64,000 nucleotides of DNA from Acrasis kona (GCA_026419775.2 JAOPGA020001156.1:1-64000), one strand, 5' to 3'; shown: positions 20,259-31,678, numbered from the stretch's first letter. The notes: generated from the letters alone by a model not told the origin. Program-made: numbers and translations.

Positions 20259-23154
20259 ATGCACATAGTGTTAGCTGTCACACTGCTCCTGCTTTATTGT
20301 GGAACAATAAGTGGGAGTGGATGGGCAAGAGTGTCACTTGATGACAATAATTCACGGCACACATCGATTTTCCCTCCTCCTTCTTTGACTTTACTTCAAC
20401 CAATTGAACAATGTGACGGAAGCGTTCCACACAAACAAATGCCCGTCGTGAATGGTAAGCATAAGAAAGCGTTATTTCTTAAAAAGCCTATAGATGAAAA
20501 CGGAAATTCCTACTCTCTTTTTTCAAATGCCACAAACTTTATTCAAGTTATTTCTCATGATACTTTTGGAGCCACACGTTGGATCTATCATATCAGAATC
20601 GCTGGAGGAAGAGAAGTCGATGCAGCCATTAGTCTCATCACTTACGGAAAATCACAAGTAACTGAGAATATCATCACCGTCAACACACAAGATTACATGC
20701 ACCTAATATGGACCGATGGGTCATTATTTAAATCATTCAAACATTCAAATATAGGTTCAGTAACAACGGATGCTGTCCAAGACAGATTAAGAACCACTTT
20801 TTACGGATGTGGAAGTGACATTTGCTTCTTTACGGATGCTTCGTCAGTTAAAAGAGTACAATTCAATTTAACCCACAAACATTCTTTCAAACATGCATTC
20901 ATAATTGTTACCACAGATGAATACCATACAGATCTTTTACTTGCCGTTGCTTCACATTTAGATGGCGGGTCATCAACCCTCATTGCTGTTTCTGTTCAAA
21001 ATCAGACGCTCAAATGGACTTTAGAACTACCCTTTGAAACTACCGCGGATCCTGTCCTTCTCTATGAAACACTATACATGACCCATCAGAATAATGTATT
21101 CTCTTACAATATTTTCAAAAACGAATCAAATACATACAATAACGTCACAGACCAGAATATTCGCGGTATCTCCACGTATGGTCTTAATGACTTGATATTC
21201 AATTGCGACGACGGTGCTTTATATAGAGTCAACTTTTTTGCCGGCAATTCAACAATCATATGGTCGCTAGTGGAGTCAGGTGAACTAACGACGTCAATTA
21301 CTTCTTTGAAGGATCAAGGTTAGTTTCATTCTTCATAAACTCATTAACCTTGACAGTGTTAACAACTGCTCTAGATGAGAATGGAAACACTCAATTATTG
21401 GTATACAATACAAGCAGTGGTGATTTATTATCGTCTACGAAGTTTGAGCAATATGGAGGAAAAATCATCAACACGGGATCACTATCGTTTTCCAGTGATG
21501 GATTAATCTTACTTCAAGCCCTCGTTAAATTAGAAAACTCCGACAGTTACGCTTCGCAACTTTTAAGAATTGGACAACTCAACATCGAAGAAGTCACACC
21601 CGCCAGGATCTACACAACAGACTCTCATTTGAACATTACAATAACAGGCACGGGCTTCACTACATTTTCACAAGTTAATTGCGTCTTCTTTAAAAGCAGC
21701 GTGCACATCATCTCACAAGCAGTCAACATCAACAATCAAAGTGTGGAGTGTGGACTTGGACATTTACCCGAAGCTTGGTTCAAGAAGGCAGATACAATAG
21801 ATCTTTACATTACAGTCAACATTACCCAAGGAAGTTTCCATCAGGTCTACAAGTCAACGAAAGAAACCGTTCAAGTTTTTCCACCAATTGTGATTGAGGA
21901 CATTTTTCCATTTGCAATACCAGAAGGAGCGGAGTTACCAGAAATTAAGGTTCAGGGAAAACAATTTAAAGTAATGGATAGACAAGCTAAGAAGGCTACA
22001 TGTAGACTTGTGTATGAAAAGGATCAACAAATAAAATCAATTACTGAAGGTCTTGTCGAAGCCGACGACCAAGTTTTGTGTAATTCTTCTTCATTGTTGA
22101 CTGATCTACCTGTCGGTAATTATGTTCTGCAAGTTGGAATAGAAGATCAAAGTTTTTTCGCTAGCCGTGTTTTATTTTCAATTTACAGTGAGTCCTGTCT
22201 TGTGTGAATTTTAATGTTCATGTTTTAGATGTTCCTTTTGCGAAGAATCTACTTCCTAAAATAATACCAACTGCTGGTAACGAACAAGGCTTCCACGAAT
22301 ATTCTTTTGAATTGTCTGGTTTTGATGCGGATGTGCTGTCAAGTCGGAAGTTGGCCAAGTTGTGTAAATTTGAACATGACGACCAGTATTCTGCTGCTAC
22401 ATGTGTTCCCTCTGGTGGAAAGACTTCTTGTTTTTGTAAGCTACCTGATTTCGATCAACCAAGGTCAGGTCTATACTTTAGTTTGAATGGACAACATTTT
22501 AACAAGACCGAAATGTTTGTGGACACATATGGTAAGTTTTTTGTTGATACTGTTGTTTATTGTCTTTACAGAACAACCCATCTTGAGTAGTTTACATCCA
22601 TCACAAGGAAATTTATCAGGAGGTACCCTAGTCGTAATTGACGGAGAAGATTTCTTTAATACTACATCAATAAAATGTAATTTTGGTGGCGACCAGCTAT
22701 CTGTTCCCGCAACATTCATCTCCAACTTTAATGTGTCTTGCATTTCACCAGAATCAGAAATTCCCACGACTGTTTTGGTTTATGTGTCGATGAATGGGAT
22801 AGATTACGTTTCTGGTATAAACGCATCTTTTCAATATCAAATGCGGCACTCTTGTCCTGGTGGTTGCTCTAATCATGGTGTATGTGACCAACTTAAAGGT
22901 GTGTGTGATTGTTACGAGGTAAGTTTTAGACAATTTATAAAATTCTAAAAACCAAGATGTATACCGGAACAAATTGCGAATTGAGGTTGGGTAAGACGGG
23001 ACACTGGACGTACGTCATCATATCTATATCAGTCTTGAGTGCATCTTTCCTTGTTTTTTCTGTTTTTGTGTGTATTTTTTACAGTTACAAAAAGAACCTG
23101 TATAAGAGACTGGTAGATGAGAGACAGAAGAACGATATCTCGAGTGCTTTGTAA
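20259..23154 (+). CDS. Secreted/transmembrane TIG-repeat and EGF-like surface protein
   Basis: Five exons (20259-21318, 21357-22187, 22229-22531, 22572-22918, 22957-23154; introns 38-41 nt) give 912 aa. The start MHIVLAVTLLLLYCGTISG is a signal peptide. Residues about 30-420 look like a beta-propeller-type ectodomain (PQQ/WD-like repeats such as GGSSTLIAVSVQNQTLKW). IPT/TIG domains follow (ITPARIY-type EEVTPARIY..ITGTGF; SSLHPSQGNLSGGTLVVIDGEDFF), then one EGF-like unit (CPGGCSNHGVCDQLKGVCDC), a TM helix (YVIISISVLSASFLVFSVFV) and a short basic tail. TIG/EGF/TM proteins in social amoebae act in cell-cell recognition (tiger family); a role like that is plausible here, but orthology is not shown. 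Confidence 0.8.
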
Positions 23155-23466
23155 ATAAATAATATTGTCATTTGTAAGGGGATGAACAATAAACTACGAC
23201 AAAGATAAATTATATTACATGTTTGTTGTTGTATACCCAACAGGATGATATCTCATAATCCAACTCATGTCATGTTCATCAATATGTAGTATTTATCTAG
23301 TAAGACTATCCCTGTTTTATAGTAGTTTATGAATATCTTCGTTATAATAATAGTTATTTAATTGTAACATTGACATTTGACATAGATTCCATTTCTTGTA
23401 CTGATTTCCATATATAAAGCAACCGAAATCTCACTGAAAAACAATCACAACACAGAACACTCCAGT
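23155..23466. other. Intergenic/promoter region between two surface-protein genes
   Basis: About 310 bases with an AATAAA downstream of the TIG gene near 23188 and, at its end, the promoter of the EGF/mucin gene (TATA box listed separately). Nothing else is seen. Confidence 0.5.
23411..23419 (+). promoter_or_regulatory. TATA box of the EGF/mucin gene
   Basis: TATATAAAG lies 48-56 bases before the ATG at 23467. An A/C-rich leader follows. The spacing fits transcription starting roughly 20-30 bases before the ATG. Confidence 0.55.
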
Positions 23467-24426
23467 ATGTTAAGGGCAACCATACTTGTTCTCCTCTTAT
23501 CAGTTTGTGTACTAGGTGATATCAGAAACGGAGGTAATGAGGCGTCGCTGTCCTCATGTGCTCGGGCAAAGTTAAACAATAACGAAGTAAAAGTTGTTTG
23601 CAGTGGTCATGGCGTTTGCCAAAATGATATCTGCAAATGTTCACTAGGTTATTTTGGAGATGAATGCGAAAGTTTGGAAGTGTGCCATGCAAATTTATCA
23701 GGAGAAAACAATGCATCGCCGGCGAGACTTTCAAAAAAGTCTTTGTCTTGTAAGCCAGAGAATCTGTCAGGAGAAAATAATGCCTCTCCAGCGAGATTGG
23801 CTATTAGCAGTATATGCAGCGGCCATGGCTCTTGCTCCGGTGAGTATTGCTATTGTGAAGCTGGTTGGCAAGGAACTAACTGCGAGATTCCATGCCTTCC
23901 TTACACAACAGGTCATCCTGTGGGCACTAATGCAACACATGCCTCAACACATTCTCCAGTTTCATCAACTGAAGCACCAACTACATCAACACATGCTCCT
24001 CATACAACAGAAGCACCTTTAACAACATCACCTCCAATAACGACAACAACAGCTCCAACTACCGAAAATCCAACAACTGAAACACCCTCAACAGAAGCAC
24101 AAACCACTGAGATACCAACCACTCATCCAGCCACAACTACCGAAGCACCCACCACAACATCGCCCCCAACATTTTCACTTCAACCATTCCCTGAGGCCAC
24201 AGAACCACATTCCAACCCGGTGCTAGAAGTCCCTACATTACCCAATATTCCAATAATGTCATTTAGCCCTCTACCAACCACACCAACAGTGGTTGATCCA
24301 CCAACAGTTGTTCCAAGAGACCAACAAGTGAGAGAAGCAGATTCCTCTCACAGTTCAAGTTGTAAGCAAGAAGTACCGTACATGCTTCTTATCGTCGTTT
24401 CGTTCTATTTGTGTCTGTTCTTATAA
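23467..24426 (+). CDS. Secreted EGF-repeat, Thr-rich mucin-like surface protein
   Basis: A single-exon 319-aa protein. A signal peptide (MLRATILVLLLSVCVLG) is followed by two EGF-like modules (VCSGHGVCQNDICKCSLGYFG and CSGHGSCSGEYCYCEAGWQG). Between them NLSGENNASPARL occurs twice, 23 residues apart, a recent internal duplication with N-glycosylation sites. Residues about 155-290 are a Thr/Pro/Ser-rich mucin stalk (TTEAPTT units). The C-terminus ends in a hydrophobic helix (YMLLIVVSFYLCLFL) with no cytoplasmic tail, which favours a GPI-anchor signal. Probable surface adhesion or coat protein; it lies head-to-tail after the TIG/EGF gene. Confidence 0.75.
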   Translation: MLRATILVLLLSVCVLGDIRNGGNEASLSSCARAKLNNNEVKVVCSGHGVCQNDICKCSLGYFGDECESLEVCHANLSGENNASPARLSKKSLSCKPENLSGENNASPARLAISSICSGHGSCSGEYCYCEAGWQGTNCEIPCLPYTTGHPVGTNATHASTHSPVSSTEAPTTSTHAPHTTEAPLTTSPPITTTTAPTTENPTTETPSTEAQTTEIPTTHPATTTEAPTTTSPPTFSLQPFPEATEPHSNPVLEVPTLPNIPIMSFSPLPTTPTVVDPPTVVPRDQQVREADSSHSSSCKQEVPYMLLIVVSFYLCLFL

Positions 24427-24554
24427 AATAAACTCATTTTTAATGTACGATTCTGAATACTAGTTAGTGGGTCGTACCTATACCGTGAATTTGAGTCTTA
24501 AATACGCCAGATTCTGGAAAAGATTAAATTATAATTAATACATTCACGAGATTT

Positions 24555-26853
24555 TTATTCTTTTCTGACAATCTTGACATTATCAATCAAACCACCTTGT
24601 TCTTCAATGATCGAAATTATGTTTCCATTCTCCTTTACAAACTCTGGAGGAATGTGGTAACTTGTCTGAGAAGGTTGATCGCACATTGATTTGTCAATAA
24701 CGCTGCATGGGTAAGTGCCAACACACTTGCCTAGAATAGTGTAGTACATGCCCAAATCAAATCCATTAACATAAATGTGTCCTCTGTTCAACGTACCAGC
24801 ATCTACTTTAACCAGTACAGGATTAGTAACTGCTTGTGCAGACACCTTTTGAGGAACGTTAAATTTGGCTGTATACCAGGTCAAGGCTTTATTTTTGAAT
24901 TTTTCAAGTTGGTTGTCCCAATGGACCAAATCTCTGTTCGACTCTTGGTAAATCTTCAAATATTCACCGGCAAGTTTCTTCTGATGAACCCATGTAGTGA
25001 CTGACTTTCCAACATCTTTACCATTAATAATTAAATCGCCAATGACACCTTTAGTTTCTCTAGTATCTGGATACACTTCATTGTGTTGTCCATAAGAGAC
25101 GGACAAAATCTCCAAAATGTAACTGTTTTTATTTGTTTTAAATTCTAATTTATAATTTCTAGTCCCTCTTACTTCAATGTCATAAACTTGACCAATATAC
25201 TCTCCATCAATAAAGACCAAATAAGCATTAGCAGCCATACCATTGAATGACAATTTGGAGACTTCAGCAGAGGGTACAGATACTTGTGCTCTGTACCACA
25301 TTCTATGAGTGTCCTCTCCAGTGACATTTAACTGTTCTAACAACTTACCGCTGACTAAAAATGGAATAGTCCTACTAGCAACAACTTGTTGAAGTGAACC
25401 AAGAGGTTCGCTCCATGCACTCCATTCTAATTTATTAACTACATCTTTTTCAACCATCTTTGGATACTCTTTAACAATACTGGTATCATAAACCAACTGG
25501 TCATCTCTACCAACAAGAACCTTTATACTCTTTTTAGACATTGTAATATTTTTATTATTATACAACAAGGCTACAGTAGAAGTAGCGCTGCTGTACAAGA
25601 AAGTAACTTTATTATCACCAGAACCATACTCATAAACTTGTTGAGAAGTTCCGTTTCTCCATGAACTAGTAGAAGGATCCCACCAAGGTAACCTCTTTGC
25701 AACAGCAATGTCCTGACCCAACAACACTGAAGAATACTTTATGGCGATTTTGTGCATGAAGCCACAATGAGAATACTTTGGTTCATTTCTAGTTCCATCA
25801 CTATACAAATTAGCATCATTTGCATAATTAGTAGTAGTGGACGCACTAGCAGTTATGCCATAGTTATTACCACCATGCCACATGTAATAAGCATGATAAC
25901 TACCTCCAGCAGCTATCCATCCAGCCACAGAGTATGCAAGGTTTTCAGTAGAGCGATAACCTTGGTATTTACCCCACCTCTGAAACCATGCCTCATTTTC
26001 GGTCATGGCCAGTGGTTGATTGGGGTGATCCCTGACATGTCTGCTAGTGTACCCCTCATCAACGCCATTACAAGAATTAGCGGCGTTGACTGTGCCATTT
26101 GCAGATTTACCACCACACATTAAGAATGGAATATCTAATTTAAGATTGGCAGAGAAGGCGCCGCACCAGTCGACATACTCGTCGCTCCAGTTAATCTCGT
26201 TTTCAATTTGTGACATTATGATTGGACCGCCATTTCTTGCAAGGTATGGCTCAATTAACCTTGAAATGTCAGTGGTGAACCTTGCCATTTCCTTTTGCCA
26301 AGGGGCATTTGTGGTGCGAAGTTTTAGTCCTTCGATTTGTTGGAGCCAAAGAGGAAGACCACCATAAGTCCATTCTAAGGTTGATTAGGGAAAATTGAAT
26401 GGAGAGAAATGTTACCTGCACAAACGTATGGTCCGAGACGAAGGTTGACAAAGAGACCTTCTTCGCGAGCAATGTCTAAGAATTTGAACACATCATTGTT
26501 GAATGAGAAATCGTATTCTTGACCTCTTACTTTCTCGTGGGCGTTCCAGAACACATAGGTTTGGATCAAATTCATGCCGTTTTCTTTTGCTTTTTTGAAT
26601 AAATCTTTCATATGTTGAGATGTCTGAAATTGACAAACTTACCTCTCCATTGTATTGGAGTTGATCTTGGGTAATGTATGACTGCGGCAAGAAGTATTGT
26701 TCTCTTGCCGTTGATCGTGAAGGCCCTGGAGTCATAACCAACTTGGTAGGGCTTTCCTGACAATTGATCGTACGTAACCCAACCGGCATCTATAGCCACC
26801 GTGAAAACAGAGATTGCGCACAGCAAATATGCTGCGACTAGGACTTTCAACAT
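24555..26853 (-). CDS. GH35 beta-galactosidase, secreted or lysosomal
   Basis: Three exons, 26853-26643, 26604-26416 and 26374-24555, give 739 aa (introns of 38 and 41 nt; acceptors chosen so that [14 protein letters not shown] and [17 protein letters not shown] are rebuilt). The signal peptide is [22 protein letters not shown]35 landmarks: [31 protein letters not shown] with the acid/base Glu, and [10 protein letters not shown] for the nucleophile region, followed by beta-rich C-terminal modules. Family enzymes remove terminal beta-galactose from glycans; length matches plant-type members. Likely digests food or wall polysaccharides. The start overlaps by 7 bases the stop of an upstream same-strand ORF. 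Confidence 0.9.
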
Positions 26854-27227
26854 TTTATGAAATTATTTTCATCTTCAGAACTCCGGTTGCTGTATAATGC
26901 TGTGGCTAACTTTGGCAAAAAGAGCACCGGTTCAAAAGTTACAAGACTGAAAACGGTTTTCAAGACATTTCTTCTTTTCTGCGCACGATACAAGCAACAG
27001 CGCTGCAAACGGCAGCCATGACACTCACAAAACACTTCATCATCTTCCAACAATGCGTTTAAGGTTAGAAAAAGTATTAATGGAGTCGTTGTGAAATAAA
27101 AGAAAAATAAATTTATAAAATTACATGTCTGATTGCTTTTCTTTACCTCCTCCCATCTCCTCCATAGAAGGTAGATATTCTCTGTACACTCTTTGATTAT
27201 ACGCTCTTCCTCTTCCAACAAATCCAT
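26847..27227 (-). CDS. Small Cys-rich hypothetical ORF overlapping the GH35 start
   Basis: Begins [13 protein letters not shown] with an N-terminal helix and contains a cysteine cluster ([15 protein letters not shown]). It is open throughout as 126 aa; alternatively an 81-nt intron (27124-27044, GTAATT..GGAAG, branch-like CTAAC) gives 99 aa and removes the hydrophobic insert. Its stop overlaps the GH35 ATG in ATGTTGA on the same strand, unusual in a eukaryote; either its 3' end lies inside the GH35 promoter or it is not a functional gene. Part of it is duplicated and decayed at 9123-9205. No family recognised. Confidence 0.4.
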   Translation of the reverse strand: MDLLEEEERIIKECTENIYLLWRRWEEVKKSNQTCNFINLFFFYFTTTPLILFLTLNALLEDDEVFCECHGCRLQRCCLYRAQKRRNVLKTVFSLVTFEPVLFLPKLATALYSNRSSEDENNFIKC

Positions 27228-27633
27228 GTTGTCATGTGTTTTTTAGAAGAGCTGCTGTTTGATTCTGGCAAGTTAATCAAATCAAGAGCTTTGGCAGAAT
27301 CTTATATCTTTTTCCACACTTTCTAAAATTTATTTGTGGTCCAAGACTGGCATGCCAGTGTCACCTTGTTGGACAATTTCTGTCTTGACATCATTTTTAT
27401 CATCATCATATCGTTGGTGTTCCTCTCCTTTTTTTGTTTCGATAATTCGAAGAGTGATGCAACTCAAAATGGAGATTTTTGCATCTCAACAAAAACGTCA
27501 TTTATGTTGTCTGTAAATGATCGCGCACTAAAGCGTTTAAGAACTAGAGGAGTTGATAAACGTCGATCAAAAATACTTTCCAAAGTTCTCAGGCTGTCAT
27601 CCTCCAGGTTGTCCAAATCTTTACAAGATTGAC

Positions 27634-28296
27634 ATGGATTTGCTCTCAAACCTTGCGAATTGTGTTGAGGATGACATTGATGAAGTTACCCGCAAATGTG
27701 AAAGATGTCTAAGAGCAAGGTGCGTATGTGATTTCCTTCCAGAGAGCGCTCTTTCAACAAACTACACAAAAAACATGAAGATCATTGTTCTCCAACATCC
27801 TAGTGAAGCAAAGGAATACAAAAATACAGTTAACCTTATGAAAGTATGTTTAAATAACGTATACATACTAAATGGGTCCAGATTTAAAAGCGATGGTGGT
27901 ATTTGGGACCAAGCATGCGCAGACAAAGATGGTACTTTTCTACTATTCCCAAACAAAAATGCAATTGATGTAAAAAACTTGTATAACGATGTTGCACCCG
28001 ACGACCGTCCCAATGTTATCAGGCAGCTTGTTGTTATAGATGGCACGTGGAACAGCTGCAGAAGAATTTACGGCAAGAACTTTGACATCCTCAACTCAAT
28101 GCGAAAACTGTGCATATACCCAGAGACCCCAAGTAATTACAGAATCAGAAAGCAGCCAAATATAAATTGTCTCTCTACTATTGAGGCAGTGGCATACGTT
28201 CTACTAATTGCAGAACAGGATCAAAATTTATATGATGAATTAACCAGGCCTTTGGATGGTCTGGTGGAGTCTTATAAAAAGATTGAACAAACCTGA
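27634..28296 (+). CDS. DTW-domain protein (probable tRNA-uridine aminocarboxypropyltransferase)
   Basis: From the ATG at 27634 the protein has 220 aa. A zinc-binding cluster (CERCLRARCVC, residues 22-32), IVLQHPSEAKEYKNT, and the signature VVIDGTWNSCRRI (DGTW, residues 136-139) followed by RKQPNINCLSTIEA define the DTW family, which adds an acp group from SAM to uridine in tRNA (TapT/DTWD). The open frame extends upstream to 27553 without an ATG (CHPPGCPNLYKIDMD reads coding-like), so an upstream exon is possible. The motif form D-G-T-W rather than D-T-W is common in the family. Confidence 0.75.
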   Translation: MDLLSNLANCVEDDIDEVTRKCERCLRARCVCDFLPESALSTNYTKNMKIIVLQHPSEAKEYKNTVNLMKVCLNNVYILNGSRFKSDGGIWDQACADKDGTFLLFPNKNAIDVKNLYNDVAPDDRPNVIRQLVVIDGTWNSCRRIYGKNFDILNSMRKLCIYPETPSNYRIRKQPNINCLSTIEAVAYVLLIAEQDQNLYDELTRPLDGLVESYKKIEQT

Positions 28297-28675
28297 ATTA
28301 AACATTATTTTATAACATTTACATTCTTTACCTAATGAACATTTCAACATTTAGCACATCGGATTATTTGTCAAAATGGCTTTATTCATCTCATACTGTT
28401 TCAAAAATGGTCCTCATATAAGGTATTCAGCGACCTGTATACCTTGTTGTACATTTCACATTATTTGTACATTTCAGATATCCGCGTAAAACTTTCAAAG
28501 AGCGGAAATGGACTTAATTTATTATTAAATCCGGAGAAGATGAAACATTTCTAAACAACGCGCTAGGTATTAGTAAATAGTGTGTTAACAATCTATGTTC
28601 TTTAAAAAAAGTTTATTGGTTCTGATTGTGTTTTTTCAGACTTCTAATTCTTGATGATTTTAACGATAGAGATAG
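28297..28675. other. Intergenic region with a short direct repeat
   Basis: Convergent 3' ends of the DTW and helicase genes. TTGTACATTTCA occurs twice at 28447-28458 and 28465-28476. No gene or RNA is apparent. Confidence 0.5.
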
Positions 28676-31498
28676 TTAGACCAACATCCAGTGCTTGTAT
28701 TTTTTTTCTCTTGCACTGTTCACCTTCACTTTCTTGTTCTTTTTAAGAACGTTCAACGCTGTAAATATTGAATCAGTGGCGTCCTTTTTCTTTCCGATCT
28801 TTATTACATAAGCATTGTCGCTATACTCGCCACGATCGATTTCATCACTGCTGAGATGCAACAGTAAATTCTTGTTCTTGAGGCCTTCTTTTAACTCTTT
28901 CGCAGTCCAACCGTTTGAATTATATTCAAGCGATTTCATATGTAGAAGTAATGCTTCCCATTGTGGAGTCTTTCTCTTATTGATGAGTCTATCAATGTAA
29001 ACATCATCTTTACCAACGTTCTTGGCCTTTAAACAAAACCTGTCTGTATAGGCGCGTATAGGACCGCACAAATGTTTACTTGCTACGTTTTCGTTGAACC
29101 ATAAGAATCCATCGATTACGTTCTTGTGGTCGGTTATGTTCATCTTTTTTAGTGCTTCGATCAACTCTAATCCACGACCTTGATTGTCTAACTGGTACAG
29201 CTTTCTCATTTCCATTTCAAAGTCTATAGCCAGCTCTAAAAGTTCGCGCGTGTCTTTGGGGCACCATAACCTCCTTTCGGCCTTCGACTTGTCTTTACTA
29301 GTGATTCTTCCAGACGCTTGAATCAGGTAAGCCATTGTCCATTTCCTTCCACTCTCGATATATTGATCGGTCAGAACATACCTGTGTTTGCTGTCTTTGA
29401 GACGCAAGCCACGTCCTCCCATACGTCCAGTAATACAGACAACAAATGGATTGATTTCGCATTCGCTGAAAAGAGCGTACGCACAATCATAGACAGTGCT
29501 AACCAACTTGCGAAGCTTCGAAGGCTTGGATTCGATATTGATAATTTGGATATCTTCGTTGAAATTGAATTTTATCTCGACGTCGTTGCTGTTTTGATCA
29601 GTGTTGATATCGGTAGTGACGTTCCTAGCGATCTTCTTGAGAATGTCGTCAATTTTCTCTCCTTTTTCCTCCAGGATCGAGCACAGTTCATCGGTCAAGT
29701 ACAAGCTTCCCGATTCAGGTGTCTGATTGTAGACAAACACAACGGCTGGCACTCCTTCTTTCAAGTCATCAACATTTGAGCAATCCCAACTATCCAACTT
29801 GTTCCTCAATGCCTCAGCAAGCTCTAATTGTACAGTGTTCGAATTTTGGATAATTCGTGTGTTGATGAGTAGAGAAATATGATTTTGAGGGCTTTTGATG
29901 TTGACTTCATCAATATTGTTTGAGTTGTACCTCTCGACCAATGATTGTATGATCTTATCCAGCGCACCTGAGTGTGCATCGTAGACGTCTTTAGATTCTT
30001 TGAGATCTCGGCACTCGTTGACTTCTTCAATTATAACACTACGTGTGTTAAGCTGGTTTTTCTCCGTGCTGAAGCCAACATAATTCTTGCTGACGGGAAG
30101 ATCGATAACGTTCACTCTCTGCTTTATTTTGCTATCAGGGTTCACTAACACACTTGGATGCCAAGTTGCAGAGACGCCGACCAAACAGTAACTCTTTTCG
30201 TGCATCGAACCACATTCAATAAAATCTTGAAAAGAAATGTCACGCTTATCTGGATTAGTTTGCTGATATTCATCCGGTTCAGAGTCGGTTTCTGAATCGC
30301 TACTGTCTGATGCATTCGCACAGTTGTCGAGACTTCTTCGATGGCCTACAATACCTGTGTGCATGAAATTCTTCTCGGTAAGGTTCTTATCTCTATTCGA
30401 CGAAGCCGCCATCTCGTCGCACTCATCGGTCACAACAAAGAATCGACACATGCCACCTTCGATTTCACCACTATCATGATCATGTTTGTTGAGTGCCTCG
30501 ATCAAGTTCGGATTATCGTTCTTACTAACTTCCAAGAATTGCTTGTCCAAAGTGGCTTTGTTTTGACGACCCAGAAGCACAATGGCACCGTGGAGATCCC
30601 CAAAATTATATACGAATTTCTTGTTCTTATAATCGGTGATTGTGACGTTGAATTCTTTTTTAATCTCTTTCTTCAAAAGGCTTCTTGATTTGTTTTTTTT
30701 GAGTTTGGGTTCGTTCTTTATGATATGATTCACGCACGATTTCTTTACACTGTTCAGATCTTCTTTAATGTTGTTCATGCTGTCGTCCCCTCCTACATTT
30801 CTAACCAGACATACTCCTACTTTGCTTAGACCCATGGACATCAAATAGGTCAGCACAGCTTGGAACCTTGTTTTGCCAGATTGAGTTTTGCCTGCTGCAA
30901 TGTTCAACACAATGTCGCAGTGTTCGGGGCCTCGTTTGCTACAAATGATCTTTCGAATCTCTGGATATCTGCATGCGAGATACTTGTACAACACTTGTAC
31001 TCGACGAATGTGCTGTGAATGGAGTGCTCCATCAGGTCTGTATTCCTGAGACTGGAGCGACGTGTCTATGAACTCCAGATCCAATGGTTGTGGTGGATGT
31101 TTCGTTTCGTCACTTAAAAGCAAATCTCCTAGCCGAGGTCTATTCTCAGAATCTTCTTGTTGGATCGCAGGCACTCTGATGACTAGAGAGGATTCGGAGT
31201 CTTGTCGGGCTACCTTTGCGGGAGGATTGTTCTCATTAAGAGTAGGTCTTTTTCTATTATTCTCAATCATTCTCAACACTTCCCTCAGAAGCTCTGGATC
31301 GTTAATTCTATTATCACCAATTGTGATAGTAATTTGTTCGTCATGTATCGGGCCGACTCTCTGCTCTTCGTCCAGCATCTCATTCATCAGGACACCGTTC
31401 GCAATTTGGAGGTTGATGTCAGCGCTTGATAACTGTCGATTGCTTGTCGAATGTAAGACAGCGTTGTTAACATCTAGCACCGAGTTTGAGAAATCCAT
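28676..31498 (-). CDS. Divergent SF2 helicase-like ATPase with DECD box
   Basis: A single-exon 940-aa protein. Residues 1-150 are acidic/low complexity. SF2 motifs: I, NIAAGKTQSGKTR (199-211); II, VVTDECDEM (355-363); III, GVSATWHP (441-448); V, GRMGGRGLRLKD (691-702); VI, IQASGRITSKDKSKAER (727-742). The large gap between motifs I and II contains a Lys-rich insert. It resembles neither DEAD-box RNA helicases, Snf2, nor RecQ, and the block after motif V (QYIESGRKWTMAYL) is unfamiliar; Z1-type or mobile-element-borne helicases are the nearest idea, by inference only. Lack of introns, unlike many neighbours, and nearby hairpins and a piggyBac-type finger hint at a mobile origin. Confidence 0.65.
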   Translation of the reverse strand: MDFSNSVLDVNNAVLHSTSNRQLSSADINLQIANGVLMNEMLDEEQRVGPIHDEQITITIGDNRINDPELLREVLRMIENNRKRPTLNENNPPAKVARQDSESSLVIRVPAIQQEDSENRPRLGDLLLSDETKHPPQPLDLEFIDTSLQSQEYRPDGALHSQHIRRVQVLYKYLACRYPEIRKIICSKRGPEHCDIVLNIAAGKTQSGKTRFQAVLTYLMSMGLSKVGVCLVRNVGGDDSMNNIKEDLNSVKKSCVNHIIKNEPKLKKNKSRSLLKKEIKKEFNVTITDYKNKKFVYNFGDLHGAIVLLGRQNKATLDKQFLEVSKNDNPNLIEALNKHDHDSGEIEGGMCRFFVVTDECDEMAASSNRDKNLTEKNFMHTGIVGHRRSLDNCANASDSSDSETDSEPDEYQQTNPDKRDISFQDFIECGSMHEKSYCLVGVSATWHPSVLVNPDSKIKQRVNVIDLPVSKNYVGFSTEKNQLNTRSVIIEEVNECRDLKESKDVYDAHSGALDKIIQSLVERYNSNNIDEVNIKSPQNHISLLINTRIIQNSNTVQLELAEALRNKLDSWDCSNVDDLKEGVPAVVFVYNQTPESGSLYLTDELCSILEEKGEKIDDILKKIARNVTTDINTDQNSNDVEIKFNFNEDIQIINIESKPSKLRKLVSTVYDCAYALFSECEINPFVVCITGRMGGRGLRLKDSKHRYVLTDQYIESGRKWTMAYLIQASGRITSKDKSKAERRLWCPKDTRELLELAIDFEMEMRKLYQLDNQGRGLELIEALKKMNITDHKNVIDGFLWFNENVASKHLCGPIRAYTDRFCLKAKNVGKDDVYIDRLINKRKTPQWEALLLHMKSLEYNSNGWTAKELKEGLKNKNLLLHLSSDEIDRGEYSDNAYVIKIGKKKDATDSIFTALNVLKKNKKVKVNSAREKKYKHWMLV

Positions 31499-31656
31499 TG
31501 TTTGTTAGAATTTGAAACACCGAAAAGACTTCTTTCTAACCCTATTTAAGAGTTCTATTAATATTCAAGGCTTTGAAAGGCTTAAGACTCCTAAATTTTA
31601 ATCAGTTACAATGAAATTAACTAATAGCGGGTTCCACGGAGAACAATCTATATTAG

Positions 31657-31678
31657 ACTATCTTCTAAAAAAGATAGT
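31657..31678. repeat. 8-bp perfect hairpin
   Basis: ACTATCTT and its complement AAGATAGT are separated by six bases. It lies about 160 bases upstream of the helicase ATG, in an otherwise empty AT-rich stretch. Confidence 0.6.

Noticed and set aside
20110-20340. Open frame overlapping the TIG gene start
   Set aside because: Begins after a stop with no ATG and overlaps the signal peptide of a convincing gene in another frame.
27336-27649. Three overlapping open frames upstream of the DTW gene
   Set aside because: Coding potential is ambiguous on both strands; only the DTW frame has a recognised domain.
28447-28476. Direct repeat TTGTACATTTCA as CRISPR-like or regulatory repeats
   Set aside because: Only two units in an AT-rich 3' region; no array.
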